NCBI GenBank assembly: GCA_024362935.1
Contig: JANCRA010000019.1
Span: forward strand, 402,001 to 466,000
Direction of reading: 5' to 3'
DNA from: Setophaga petechia
Taxonomy: Eukaryota; Chordata; Aves; Passeriformes; Parulidae
Length of the DNA: 64,000 nt
Every line of letters begins with the position of its first letter. The first letter of the stretch is position 1. The notes under the pieces are model-generated. The model worked only from the letters and a program-made list of their open reading frames with translations, was not told the DNA's origin and searched no databases. Shown one piece after another: positions 35,388 to 49,200 of the stretch. The translations under genes and the position numbers were made by a program.

Positions 35388-35623
35388 AGCAGCCATCCTT
35401 GAAACTTCTTTTCAGCTGTAATCTGACATCTAAGGCTGTCCTAAGACTGCACTAATCTCTATGACAAACAATTTTGATGTTTCAGCATGACAGTCAAGGC
35501 CAGTAAGAGACAGCTGTCCAAGCATAACATGGATTAGATAGGTCTCAATAGGTCTATCTAGGTCTTTGTGTTAAGTGCTAGCACAAGAGTAGTGCCTGGC
35601 CAGCCTTCAGAGTGGGCCCCAGT

Positions 35624-35750
35624 GCTCAGCTTGCTTCATCTGGAGAAAAACAGGCTCAGGGGTGACCTTCTAAAACTACCTGTGAGGAGGCTGTAGCAAA
35701 GGGGCTGTCAGGCTCTTCTACCAGGAAATCAGCAACAGGTCAAGAGGTCT
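35624..35750 (+). mobile_element. CR1 LINE fragment, sense
   Basis: The sequence follows the CR1 3' region: CTGGAGAAAAACAGGCTCAG (35640-35659), GGGGTGACCTTCTA, ACTACCTGTGAGGAGGCTG and then a TCTTCTACCAGG and CAACAGGTCAAGAGG block. It stops abruptly at about 35750, where an inverted piece begins. Confidence 0.75.
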
Positions 35751-35872
35751 GGCAACCTGTTCCAGTGTTTCACCACCTTCACTGAAAAATTTTCCTCCTT
35801 TTATCTAGTAAAAATCTACCCTATTTTAATATAAATTATTATCCCTTGTCCTATCAATCGCAACATGCTAGA
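35751..35872 (-). mobile_element. CR1 LINE fragment, antisense
   Basis: On the + strand this reads GGCAACCTGTTCCAGTG (35751-35767), then TTCACCACCTTCACTGAAAA, a TTTCCTCC block, AAATCTACCCTATTTTA, and CCTTGTCCTATCAATCGC. That is the reverse complement of the CR1 region that normally follows the segment present in the adjacent sense fragment. The pair is joined without a spacer. Confidence 0.75.
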
Positions 35873-36116
35873 AAAAACCAGGAAAAAACACTGGAAGTGA
35901 AAGTGATGGGTTTTCCCTATGACCAGAGAAAATTCTAACACTACTGTAATTTGTTTGCAGAGAGATTTGGTGATACATTAATTAAATGGAAAAAGACAAC
36001 TCAACACACAGAAGTAAATAACTTGCTTAAAGCCTCCAGCTGATTCTGCTCACCAAAACACTCCAGTGAGATGGAACAGGGTCAGCCCCTGGCACCTGGC
36101 CAGCAGCTCCCTTTCA

Positions 36117-36683
<567 letters not shown>

Positions 36684-36715
36684 TCAGGATTCTTCTGTTC
36701 TCGTTCTCAAGGTTG

Positions 36716-36721
36716 TTTATT
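36716..36721 (-). terminator. LTR poly(A) signal (AATAAA)
   Basis: AATAAA on the LTR and KCTD1 sense strand, placed about 100 bp after the LTR TATA box as expected for the R region. It could cause premature polyadenylation of KCTD1 pre-mRNA. Confidence 0.6.
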
Positions 36722-36816
36722 GTTTCTTGTCTATTAACATTTTTTCTCTGACCCGCTGAGGTCTGTCTGGCAGGTCAGTTCGCGGCACACTGACTGCCTT
36801 CAGAGGCGGTGTTACC

Positions 36817-36823
36817 TTTTATA
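36817..36823 (-). promoter_or_regulatory. LTR TATA box (TATAAAA)
   Basis: TATAAAA reads on the - strand, with a run of CpG-containing, GC-richer sequence just downstream. Initiation would be expected near 36790, giving an R region that contains the AATAAA at 36721-36716. Confidence 0.55.
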
Positions 36824-38729
36824 CTAAAAACTACATGTACATTATTTACAATAATTTCCCAATACCTATCACCTATGTTAGACAGTGTGTTTCTACTCTA
36901 AACCAATCTAAAAGTGCAACATCACCCAGAAGATGGAGGCTAAGAAGAAGAAGGAAGAAGGACAAGGCTCACCCAAATCCCTCCATTTTGGTTTCTGAAC
37001 CCCCATTCTAAAAGCTCAAAATTCTACATTTTCACCATGTGATAAATTCACTAACATCCAATTCAAACTCTTGTGGCTTGTACATCTTCACACAGAGTTG
37101 GTAATTGTTTTTTCCAAGGGCTAAAATCGAAGGCACAGGTGTTTTTGACTCCATGCCAAGGTCTCCAAGCCCCCTGTCTTGAGTCTTGAGCCCCAGTCTT
37201 GAGTCCTCCAGGGCAGCCAGAGGAATTTCCTGGGTTCCGACAATCAGCCACTTGGAACACAATGAGTAGAGCAGCACTAGCAAGAGTAGAGAAAGGCTAT
37301 CTAGCTCAACTCCCTTCTGCAAAAAAAAAAGTCCCACTTTTCCCCATATTTCATCCCCACAGTGATGTCATATAATAATGATCTCATTGAACAGATGGAA
37401 CAGAATTCAATCAGGATTCAGAAAATTCATCACTAGGATCCATTGTGTCTTACAGCAATACTAGCAGGCATTATAACAGGTATAAGAATGTAAATGAGGA
37501 AGACAGCAATGTTTGTTAGTGTAAAATGATTCAGATATTTGCATAATGTTTGCACATATTAGTGCATTTTAAAAATTAAGTATTTTTTAATACTTCCCTA
37601 TTTTGCCACTAGTATTGTTTACTACATCATCTCAAATGCCCGAGCAGAGGGAATACATTTCTAGGCATAGCCACTGCAGAAGTAATTTAGAACTGATGAT
37701 GTGGAATCTGCCTACTGCCATTTTTTAAATCTAAAAAACATTTTTTTAAAAAATCTTGTTTTTCTAGGTGTAAGAGCATAAAACCATTTGGAAAATATTT
37801 ATACAGAGAAAAGAGATACGTGAGAATTAGGGATGAGAGAGAAACAGAATGACAAGAGAAGCCTGCTAACAGTCAATATGGTCCTGAATTTGAACTAGAA
37901 ACCAAATACCTGATGAAGACACCTAATCACGGTAAAAATACTGCTTACATTTACTGTGTAACAAAAAAGGAATGCAACCTGTGTATTTCTAAGAAACGAA
38001 ACACACTGTTCATTTTAATCACTGGGGTTTTTTTGTACACCATAAAGCATAACTGGGGAGGACACTACTTTGAACATCACAGTTGAATCAACTTGCCAGG
38101 AATTACATTTTTAATTTCAACACAGCTACAGTATATTTATTTGTTTAAAAAGCTCTACATATGTAATTTCTTAATATTGCATGAAAGGTGGCTTTTCCTT
38201 TTTCTGTATTTCTGATTACCTGCAGGTGAAGTGCCGAGAGCAGCACAAAGCCATGCTAAGGCTTCAAAAGAAGGAAATGATGCTTATCTGTTTGCTCCAA
38301 ACTCCCACATTATTCAAGGAGATCTGCCCTTGTCATTAGAGGAGCAGCAAGGATGTGTCTACAGCAGATGATTCGAAGCTTGCTGAAATAACAGCTCTTG
38401 AACTCAGCCTCACACCTGTCAGGCCCAAATGCCTGAAAAACTGTCTCAGCTAGGAGGGGAAAGGACTGCATACCAGTGTGAACTGCTCCATCCCTGCCTC
38501 ATCACCCATCACCTCTCCTGTTCAATCCCAGTTGTTGCATTTCCTGCAGTGAACCAGGTGCACTCATGTGTGGTCATTAAGTGAAGGTAAGGATCTGTTC
38601 TGATTGAAGACCCCATATACATACCCTCATACCTACTAGCAGATAAACATCACATGGATTCTGAAGCTCTGCCTCTGTAGCCTTTGCCTGACATTGAACT
38701 ACCACTAATTCAATTTGTTACTAAAAACT

Positions 38730-38753
38730 AAAAAAAAAAAAAAAAAAAAAAAA
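38730..38753. repeat. Poly(A) run
   Basis: Twenty-four consecutive adenines on the + strand in a KCTD1 intron. No flanking retroposon body was recognised. Confidence 0.95.
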
Positions 38754-39304
38754 GCAGGCTCTTTATTAAAATTTAAATAATAAACATAGAACAATTCATT
38801 CGTGACTTCTCTAAAGCTCCAAAATTAAACTTGCAGTATGGATTCAAGAGTCTGAGGGAGAAAACAGTCTATGATTTAATGCCCAAATATTACCATGTGT
38901 GCAGTTTATTTTGTCAATATTGTGATTCACACACCGTTTTCTGAATTTCAGTGTGGGAGTGGAAACTGGAGCTGCTGCAATCACTAGGGAAGCATAAAAA
39001 TGGATGAGAGGACAAATAATCAGTGAAGCTCATGAGCAGTCAGTTGCAGATTGTAACATTGCTTCTGTTTCCATGGGTATGATACAACACTTAATTTCCC
39101 TGGGTCAAATCTGGTAAGGTTGCTTTATTATCACTATAGCCAGGAGGGGAAAGTTTAATATTGATGCCACTCTAGAAAAGGAAGACACCACTTTAGCAAC
39201 CCCATTCTTACTTTTGCCATCTACCTGATCTCAAACACCATACCCTGCAAGTCCACCTTCCCTATCCAGGGCTCTGTTTTGACTACACACCAGATACTTG
39301 CTTA

Positions 39305-39538
<234 letters not shown>

Positions 39539-42500
39539 TCAAGAGCTGTTCAAATAGCCCAGCACTACAAAAGTGTCCCGTGCACACTTCATTGAAGCAG
39601 CTCTGTGGCTTTGTTTCATTAGAAAAGGGCTGGTTTCAAACCACTGTGTAAGCCACATATTTTCCAGCATGGCCTCATTAAGTTCCAAGCAGCACAGCCG
39701 GGGAGGTGGAAGGGAAGAAGCCAGGCCAGCAGCCTCTCCCACCCACCTCACTGCCCCAATCTGTATCACATAGGATGACAATCCCTCAATTATTTTGGAC
39801 ACCTCTTTTGATAGTCCCCTTCAGCACAGCCCATCCCCTCTAGATGCTCCAATGCCCTAGACTGACTTATTCTGCTTTATAGAGCACTGCATGGGGAACT
39901 TGATTTAGTTTGGATTTAGTTTGGAAAATGTATCTGGGGAATAGTTTGGTTTGGTTCTCTGCTTGGTTTTCACTTGTTTTTAAACCCAGATCACTTTTTG
40001 GAGACCATTTACTGCAACCAACATTAGGGCAGGCGAGGCGAGGGGCAGCACATTGTGGTAATGTAAAGATGGGGGTAGAGTTGATAGCATTTCAATGTGA
40101 GGTAATGCTTTAATGTAAAAGGTTAAGTGCTTGTGGCAGGTATCAAGCAGAACACTCAAATAATATAGAAAAATGTCTCAGCTTTTAGACACCACCCACT
40201 GACCACCAGAACCACACAGCCACCTAGAGAGCCTCTGCTTGACAACAGGTCTTGCAACATCAACCACTGAATACACATACATTTCTGGATGTGGGCCTCC
40301 CAAATTAGCTTCAGTTAGAGCAATAGGAAGGCCAAACAAAACCCTCAGAGTGACACCAAATAAATGTTTTGGTACTGCACTGGGGCATTTTCAAAACACT
40401 CCTGAGTCACTGGTGGTTTCCCAATGAAATGAGCAGGAGTGACTGGCAGGTCTGATTTTGTGTGCCTGTTCATATGTCTGTTTGTGCAATGTGGAAGCAC
40501 TTTTTGACAACAAGCAGTCATGGCACACTGGTTTTGTTTTGTTTTAAAAGCAGTGAATAAATTACGAGTCCCCACTACCAGCAATAAAAAAAAAAAAAAT
40601 CCACCAAATACTCAGAGGTGATCAGCCCTCCTGGCTGCACAAAGCACCCCAGGCTGAGAGATGCCCCATCCAGTGGCCACCAGAAGGGGATGTCCAGAAG
40701 GGATTCAAAAGGCAAAAGACAGAAGTGGTTCCCAAAGACAGGGAGGCAGTAGGGCTTGCAGCAGGGCCTCAGGGAACTGCAGAGGGGCAGGGCTCCAGGC
40801 AACCATACACTGTGTTGCATCAACAGTCAAATATCCTTCCTTTGAAAATGGCACAGGCAACCCAAATTGAGTTTGGAACAATGTCTGTGCCTGAAGCAGG
40901 CATATATATAAGTTGTGAACAGAATACAAATCTCATCTATAGTTTCTCACCAGCTGGGAGGAGACCAGAAAACAAATAAAACTCCATTAACCCCAGCTGG
41001 CCATTTACAATTCTGTAATAAACGCATGAATCAATTCAAGTTGCATGAAATCTGTAACATATAATGAATTAAATACATTTTGCATCATGAGCAGGTACAG
41101 AACACTTTTTTTTCAAAGCCATCCCTTGAACTATTCGAGCATTCTTCCTCAAAGACTTGTTACTGCCTGCCCTGCTGCTCAAAAGCTGCGACAGCCCATA
41201 TAAGAGAGGCTCCTGTTCATGTGGTGTATGAGCCACATTTTATGTCTAATATGGAAGTACTCAGCATTTAGAATTAATTTTCCCTTATACTCAAGCATGT
41301 CATCTTCAAATTTATCACGGAATTCACACACAAAACATGTATTTGGCCAAGTCAGTCATTACTGAAATGTATAATTGTAATTGGTTTCTGCAGCATTTTC
41401 CTAGTTCTAAATTACTTATATAATTACATATTTTAAACCTCTAGGCTTTTTGTCTCCATTTTATTAATTGTTTAGAGAAGAGCAAGATAGTATCAGAGGA
41501 TGGAGCCTTCAGACAAAACCATAATGCTGAGGAGAGTGCTCAGCCACTGGGAGTGCTACCTGGGACCTGAATGGCTTTGGGAATGGACTGGAAGTGTTAA
41601 CAGAGAGCACTGCCTTAGTGCTCTGCTGCTCTGCAGCAGCAACAGCAGCAGCAGCAAAATCCCAGGAACTGCAAAGTCCCAATTCCCTCCTGACTCCCCT
41701 CCCAGGATCACTCTGCAATACACTTTCACATATTAAAACAGCTTTGGAAGGGTAGACCCCCAGCAGAGAGACTTCTGGAAAGAAATTTTTTTTTTTCCTT
41801 TTCAGATGGAAAAATGTAGATTCCAGCATCCTTCATCTGGTCTTCAGGGAAAAACCTGAGGTACTGTGGGATCCAAATCTGGTAACATGGTCCTGCTCCA
41901 AAGTGCATTTGCTACAACCATCAGGAGAGGAGGGGTGGGCTATGCCACGATCTGGGGAACAACCAGCATCCTCACCTTCCAGCATCCTCACCAGGAACTC
42001 TTGTGTTCCCAAGGGCACAGTGGGAAGCACTCTCTCATGCCTCACTTTGTCACCTCCTCTGTACAAAACAATTTGGTCACCATGCTCCCTGCCACCCACA
42101 GCTTTGCTGGCACTCCTGCTTGGTCTCACACTGGGATTATACATGCTTAAGAGACACCAGTTTGCTAGCACAAGAAGGGACTGGTAAGTCGTTATAATTT
42201 CACTTCCCAAGAAAACCTGAAAGATGTTTTTCCCCATCTTCTTCTTGACAATGTTGGCTGATGACTGGCAAAGACACCTTTCTGTTTTAAATGACAAATA
42301 CGTAACAGCTGAGTGGAGTTTCGAGACAGGAGAGCACTTTGAAGGAGGCTTGCAAAATAAGATGATAATTATATGCAGAATTAGCCAAATATCAAGGGTA
42401 AAGGATAAGAAACTGTAGTCCATTTACAAGAAAATGTGCTTCTGAAATATTTAATTAAAACTAACAGGCTGGAATTTTCCATATATCAGGAAAATTAATG

Positions 42501-42958
42501 TCCCATGGGTTGAAAATGTGACCTCCAATGGGTAATAATTAATGTCTGTGGCTTTAAGTATCATATTCCACTGTCAGAAATCAAATGCTTCAAGGGTTGA
42601 AAATATAACCAGTGGAAAACCCTGCTTCCATGTGAGAATTTGGTTTTACTTAAAGGACACAAACTAGGTATCACTACAAGCCCTTGTTTACTGGAGAAAA
42701 AACAACAGGGAATGGAAAATAACATTGTTTTAATTCCATAAAATACTATAGGGATGGATCTTTCTTCCCACAGATCAGCACTCCTGTAACAGCATTTCTA
42801 TACCAAAAAGCTAGCATTAGAAGATGACTGCTTGCAGGATTTCTCAAATTCTTCAGAAAAAAGTCCTGCTTGTCAAGTATAAAAATATACTGTCTGCAGC
42901 AAGACTGTATATAAAGTGTGTTTATAGCCTTGATCTCTCATTGTATAAATATTTAAAT

Positions 42959-42980
42959 ATATTATTATTATTATTATTAT
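42959..42980. repeat. (ATT)n microsatellite
   Basis: Seven perfect ATT units within AT-rich intron sequence. Confidence 0.95.
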
Positions 42981-45900
42981 ACACATTAGGAGAAAAGACT
43001 TCACTTTAGTATATTCTGCCTCAGCTGGAAATGTGAGAAAGCAGCAATAATTAGGAACAAGATGGCCAGCAGTAATTAAACAAGTCAACTATTGCAAAAC
43101 TCTCTTAATGCCAAGAAAAAAGGACAGAGTTCTACAGAGTGTTTTAATAGCTTCACTGGACAGAGCTAAAATTCTTCATTTCTGTAATCAAAAGGATCCA
43201 AGGAACATGGAAAAGCTGCAAGCCTTGATGTTTGCAAACATGCAGAATATTACATCACTTTCAGACTAAGGTAGAAATAAACATTTCTTCTCTGAGAAAA
43301 TACAGGTTTCTTATAATTGAATATATTCAGTATATAATTTCTTATATTAACATCTTTATCAGAAGACACTACAAACTCCAAACTAACTGAAAATATTTTG
43401 CAATACACTACTTTCAACAGTTCTGAGCTGCCAGAGTTCCGTACTCCCCACACCTTTCACAGAACAAGAAAAAATGAGGAAAAGTGGTGAGAAGTCCTTT
43501 TTTTAACCCATCAGAGGGGGCTGTGCAGCAGGAGGAGCAGCAGTGATGCCCTGGAACCTGCAAACCCACACTAAAGGCAAGGCAAGTAACTGCCTGGATT
43601 TCACTGAGGGAGGATATTCAGCAGCTAGCAAAGAGCAAAATACTCATGAAAACACATCTCCTTTCCTCTAATGATGAATCACATGACAAAGTAAATGTAT
43701 TTTATTTGAAATCTTACTCATCTGGTTGGAGCCACTGCAGCAGAGCGATTAGGAGTTTGGTCCTTAAAAGTTAAGTGTAAGTTTTATTGTCACATCATTA
43801 TATTTATGTGGCTAATGGGAATGCTTATTTAACACTCTGGAGTGTGTGGAGAGTGAGCTGTAACAAGCTTTTACTTTCTTTTTTCCTCTGCAACTTTTTA
43901 GTCCGAGCCATCCTTATTAATTTCTTTTCATTTTCTTTTACTGAGTGCTCAAAGGCAATTTGCATAAGAGTCCATTATAAATGAGATCTGTTTAATGGTA
44001 TGCTCATCTCATGGCTATTTAATTTTACTTCTTCGTATGTCTAAATTATATAATTTTGCACTGTCCCCTAGCAGCTAGTACAGTTGAAGTGGTGTCCATG
44101 CCAGTGAGAAATGTTATCCTACCCAAGTGGAGAATTATAAGTTTTCTATTCTTTTTTTTCAGAGAACCACTTTGACAGTATCAACTTGCTTTTCTTTTTT
44201 GAATAACTCACATAATTTGGATCTACAGAGACCAAATACATAGCAACCTTTATAATTCTGCATAACAAAAGTTGGCTCATAAGCATAACAGAATACATTT
44301 GCAATTTTCAGGAACATATATTACGAAAACCACACTTTAACCAAATACCCTGTTGTAATCTCTTGCTCTCAGTGCTATTATAATTTGTTCTTATCTTTTT
44401 CTTCTTACATTTAATTTAAGGTTTCATGTCCATGAGTCTCAGGAATTTTTCGGCACATACAGTTCCTACATTATGAGAAGATGGATTAATACAAATAATT
44501 ATAAAGCAAAGGTAACAAGGGAAAAATGCATTAAAACCTAAAAGCTCATTAAACCTTCTATAGGAAAAGTATTTATATAGGAGCCAAAATTACAGAGAAA
44601 AAGAATGTACGGGAAGAGGTATTTAAACACCAGTTCTTACAAGATGTTAAAAAAAAATTACATGGCATTTTAAAGAACAGATAAATGCCAAATACTGAGT
44701 AAAAGGATGTCAGACCTTTGTAGAAATATTTGCTAAAGATTAAGGAACTGAATCATTTACATGAAGAAGATTTCAAACATCTTAAGATTGTTACTTCAGC
44801 ATGACAGTAAAAGAAAAGGTAGGGGCAAGCTCAGAGGGCTCATAAGGCATTTAGAAGGAAGTGAGATAGACAAAAAGTGGTGAATAATCTTTAAGGCAGA
44901 GCAAAGCATGCGAGGAGCAGATGGGAAGGATCTGAAATGATGAGTGACATGGTATCAGCACGGAACACACTAGAGACAAAAGACCCCCAAACAACTAAGA
45001 AAAAAGAGAGAAACATGGGATTTGCTACAACCTGCCTGATCAGAGGCAGCATCAGGAGCAGAGATGAAAACCAATCAGACATATTACAAAATGAACTAAT
45101 AGCTGCTGGATCTAATCCAGATGGACAAACTGACACATTAACTGAAAAAGTATGAATTGCACAACATGGTGTAGTCATGTTGCAGGAATGCTACTGACAC
45201 GAGAGCAAACTACATCCTTCTACGCCACAGATGAGCGTGGAGAGTGAGAGACAGGTATTGAAATGACAGCAGAACAAATGTGGACACATGGGTCACTGCA
45301 AACACAGGGGTGCATTAAAAAATGGACGGCCAAGGCTCCACAAGTCAGTAGAAGCACCCTAACCTCTGTTTTCCCAAAAGGGAAATTTTTCCAAAATAAA
45401 ATAAAAGCTGTATTTTCCCTGCTAAAGAGGTGACCTGGCCACCTAGGAGTTTCACACCAGAACTAATGATTACACCATGAAATTAGAGCTAATACAGCAA
45501 CTCCCTGGTGTACAGAACATACTGGTTGGCTGATAGTCACCCTGGGGGGTGTAGGGTGCCTGAATGTTCAACAGCAGCCAGTCCACAAATGTAGTCTCTG
45601 TCACTGGCTTCCCTCAGGATGTTCAAACCCTCATTCCCAAACCATGGAATCAGGACCATCATCTACCCAGACACAAATGGCACTGGCAGAAATTCTGACA
45701 TTTTAGAACAAAAAGGAGTAAATAGTTGGGATGGATTGTTGAGAGCTGTTGACTCATGACCAGAGAACAGTATTTGCAGGCAGATGGAAACCATCTCCCA
45801 CATTGCAAGATGGCAACAAGGGTGAGGCCAGGAAAGCACTACCCCAGACCATGGATGGGCCAGGGAGTTTCTGTTTACTATATTCTTTCTCTCTGCTCTG

Positions 45901-46203
45901 GTGTACCAGGGAGATGCAGAACTGATAAGAGGAACAGGCTGAAACCCTAATCTGCATTTTTTTCACACAAGGCTGGGCAGGTAAGTGTTTTAAAAGCAAT
46001 TTCAATACCATGTCAGCCAAATCTTCTGGATCTTTAGGTTGCATTACAGGCTTCAGATGTGGCTGAGAGGGGTCTATCCACTGCTCACCAGTTGTTCTCT
46101 CACCCCAAACCAGGATCTTTACCCCACAAACCCCAAGACTTTTCAGAAAGTGATGTTCCTCCATCTGATAGACACTGAAATCACTGACACTTCCCCAAGA
46201 CAT

Positions 46204-46279
46204 GTACAGACCATTCACTTAAGAGCTGGACTCAGTGATCCTTGTGGATCCCTTCCAACTGAAATTATCCTGTGACTGA
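46204..46279 (+). mobile_element. CR1/TguSINE1-type 3' tail fragment
   Basis: On the + strand the order is GTACAGACCATTCACTTAAG, then AGCTGGACTCAGTGATCC, TTGTGGATCCCTTCCAACTG and ATTATCCTGTGACTG. These match, in order, the segments seen in the SINE at 4438-4575 on its sense strand (GTGCAGGCCGTTCACTTTAG, AGTTGGACTCGATGATCC and so on). The tRNA head is missing, so this is a 5'-truncated SINE or a CR1 tail of the same family. Confidence 0.7.
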
Positions 46280-49200
46280 ACACATCCTTGATTCTCACAG
46301 TTTTGCTTGTCTTCAGATACCAAACACACCTTCAAATCCTTTTGCTACCATACAGATATGTCTCCAGAAAACTTAAGCCTTGCAATCCCCAGTTTGGGGA
46401 TTGCTTGGCTGTTTCTTCAGCCAAACTGCAGACTGGTGCCACAGCCCCTCTGTTCCTCTAGGACTTTGAGACACCTCTGGGAGCAGCCAGCATCCAGAGT
46501 GACCCACCTGCCAAATCTTGGAGACTCAGAGCAGGGCAGGAGGCTGCAGATACCTGCCATCATCCCTCTCATCACAGGGGGCAATTTGCTCGAGGTATTT
46601 GTGAGGACACCAGGCAATAAGGAGCTACACACATGGGCTTCCCTGCACACCCAGAGACCATAGCCACAGCACCAGGATTTTAGCCTTTTAAAATGCCATC
46701 TCTACTATCCTTTCTTTTCAGGCTTGTGCATGCACTGGATATACTGAAGAACAGTTTACAATCCTTTAAGCCCCACATCTCCTACAGTGTTTGGTATCTT
46801 GCAAATAAGTCCTTAAAAACTTCCTAGTTTTCCAGAGCATATCAAAACCACTTTTCCTAAAATCACTTAAACCAATGAAATGTTAAATCAATTATTCATG
46901 CAAATACTTTTGCCATCTCTGTTTTTTTGTAACCAAGTTTTCTTGGCAATGATAACATTTCACAGAAAAATTAACAAATACTCTCTTTGCTTGCCAAGAT
47001 GATTTTACTAAGCTTGAATCCGATTTCATTGAGGTATGTTATTTGTTTTATCTTGAGGGAAGCTGCCTATTAAGTTAGTAGCAACCGTGTCCTTTTGCTT
47101 ATGATATGGTTATTACTGAGCTATCAGGAGTACCTTTAAGTTATTAGGGTGCAATGGCAAATTAAGTACTTTGCGTCATAATTAGCTAATAACTTTTGAA
47201 TTATGTTTTAATCATGTTTAAGATGGTCAGGTTGGCTGTGAGTACAGATAATGGAGGATAGGAGCAGAACAGGAGTGTTTATCATTCAATACCAAAAGCC
47301 AGAAAGTAGGTAAACTGGTGGATGCACAACATCCCAAAGGCCATGATAATCTATATATTCAGAACACTGAGCTCCTTCACAGGCAGCAATGTAAAAAAGT
47401 GGAAGTTGTGTCTTAGGATCACATTTAAGTAAAAAGCAAAAAATATATCAGTTTCAACTCAGCCTCCTTTGAGCCTGTCAAATTTTTTTTTTTAAATAAA
47501 ATGATGGTTAACAATATCCATCCTCAAATCCCTGTTGATAAACCTGTTCATGCAGACTCCACAAAGAGAGGACACCGTTTAAGCAGCTTGGAAAAAACTA
47601 CCAGAGCCATTTCCCTTTCAAAACTCATGATCAAGAAAAACCAAACAACCAACAAAAAACCTTCTCAGAATAGGGGAAATCCTTTGATGTATTCCTTTGT
47701 ACATCAAGTTTTCCCCTCAGCTTTAATGAATTTCATTCAAACCACTACTAGTTCTCAGTACGTCCTGTGTATCCTTGAGAAAACTCAGCATCAAAATTCC
47801 ACATACAAATCACTGAAAATCAGGAAACACTCCAAGTTTCTCCATGAAATGCCTTACAAAAGTAGTGGCAAAACAAGATCCAAACTCAATAGAGATCCCA
47901 CTACAGCATGTATATGCTTTGTAGAATCACTAAGGTGTTGCTAATTCTGCCCCTTTCCAGGATGTTACTCTGAGAACCTGGCATCACTCTCACAGGCCTG
48001 GAACCTCTTTCCCTATAAAGTACAAACATGGCAATGAAACCATAATGAATAAAGCTTTCCAAGATCTTCACAACTTTGACTACTTAGCCACAAATCACAT
48101 CTATGTTGTTTTGTTAACTGCTGCCTGCTCTAAGAGAAAGGACAGCACGTTTCCACAGACAAGACAAGAACACACTTGCCTTTCCCTTTGCAAGAGTTGC
48201 ACAAGCTCCTTCTTCATTGGAGCCCATAATAGCAGGAGACTGCACAATTAACCTCTGTGTGCTCTGTGGGGGATTCTACAGGAACTGCTTCCTGAGAAAG
48301 AGGCCACTACTGCATTAAAGCCTAAGTAAAAGCTTCCCATCAATGAATAAAATTCAGAGAGACAAAGTGCTCCTAAAACTTTTAGATGTCTGTGTCTTAA
48401 CTATGTTTGTGCCTGTGTCCCCAGAAAACACCACCCTCCAGAGCCCAGAATGAAGGAATGAAGTATTCCCAAACATCCTCACTCTTCTGCTTTCAATAAA
48501 TACCCATGAAAGTCACACACAAACTTTGTAACATGCTTCTTAAGTGCGGTTCACGTAGGGGACAACAATTTGCTGCTGTTAGCTTGTGCAGCAAAAGCCT
48601 GTAAAACACATTACCAGGTCCCAACCCTGCTGCTGAGCTAGGGCTTGGACTGTCAGAAGACAAATTTGCCAGGGAAGGTGGAAAAGATGTTCAGTCTGCT
48701 TTTTAAAATCCCTACAAAAAATAGACAAAAGAGAAAAAAATGCATGTACAAAGAACACTATTAGGGTAGTGAAAACAAGCTTCACAAGTTAAGGTATGTC
48801 AGATATTAGAGATGCTCCTGCAAGTCACATTTGCAAACCTCCCTTTGTATGAAGGATTTTAGACTTTAGATTTTAATGATCCACTCTTCTCACAGCACCC
48901 TGAACTTGGCACCCAAGCCAGGTAGAAGCCAGGGTTGTACAGCCTAGCAGGCTGCTGCCCATGGGACCCCTGCTTCACCTGCTGGAGCTCTAATGGATGA
49001 GGAGGGAACTGCAGGAAGGGAAGGGAAAATGGGTGAGGTAGATGGGGGCTGACCTAGAAAAATGGACTCTGTCCAAGCATGTGCCAGATTTCCTCTGTGA
49101 TGCTACCACTAAGCACACCTGCCCTAATTTTTTAAGCTCCTTTGAGTGAAGCAAGAAGGTACCAGACTAAGGAATGTTGTGAAGAAAGCACGCAAGAATG

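Noticed and set aside
41833..42423. 196-codon open frame on the - strand in the KCTD1 intron
   Set aside because: Overlapping frames on the + strand are also open, no domain or splice-site support was seen, and the composition shifts along its length. It is most simply a chance frame.
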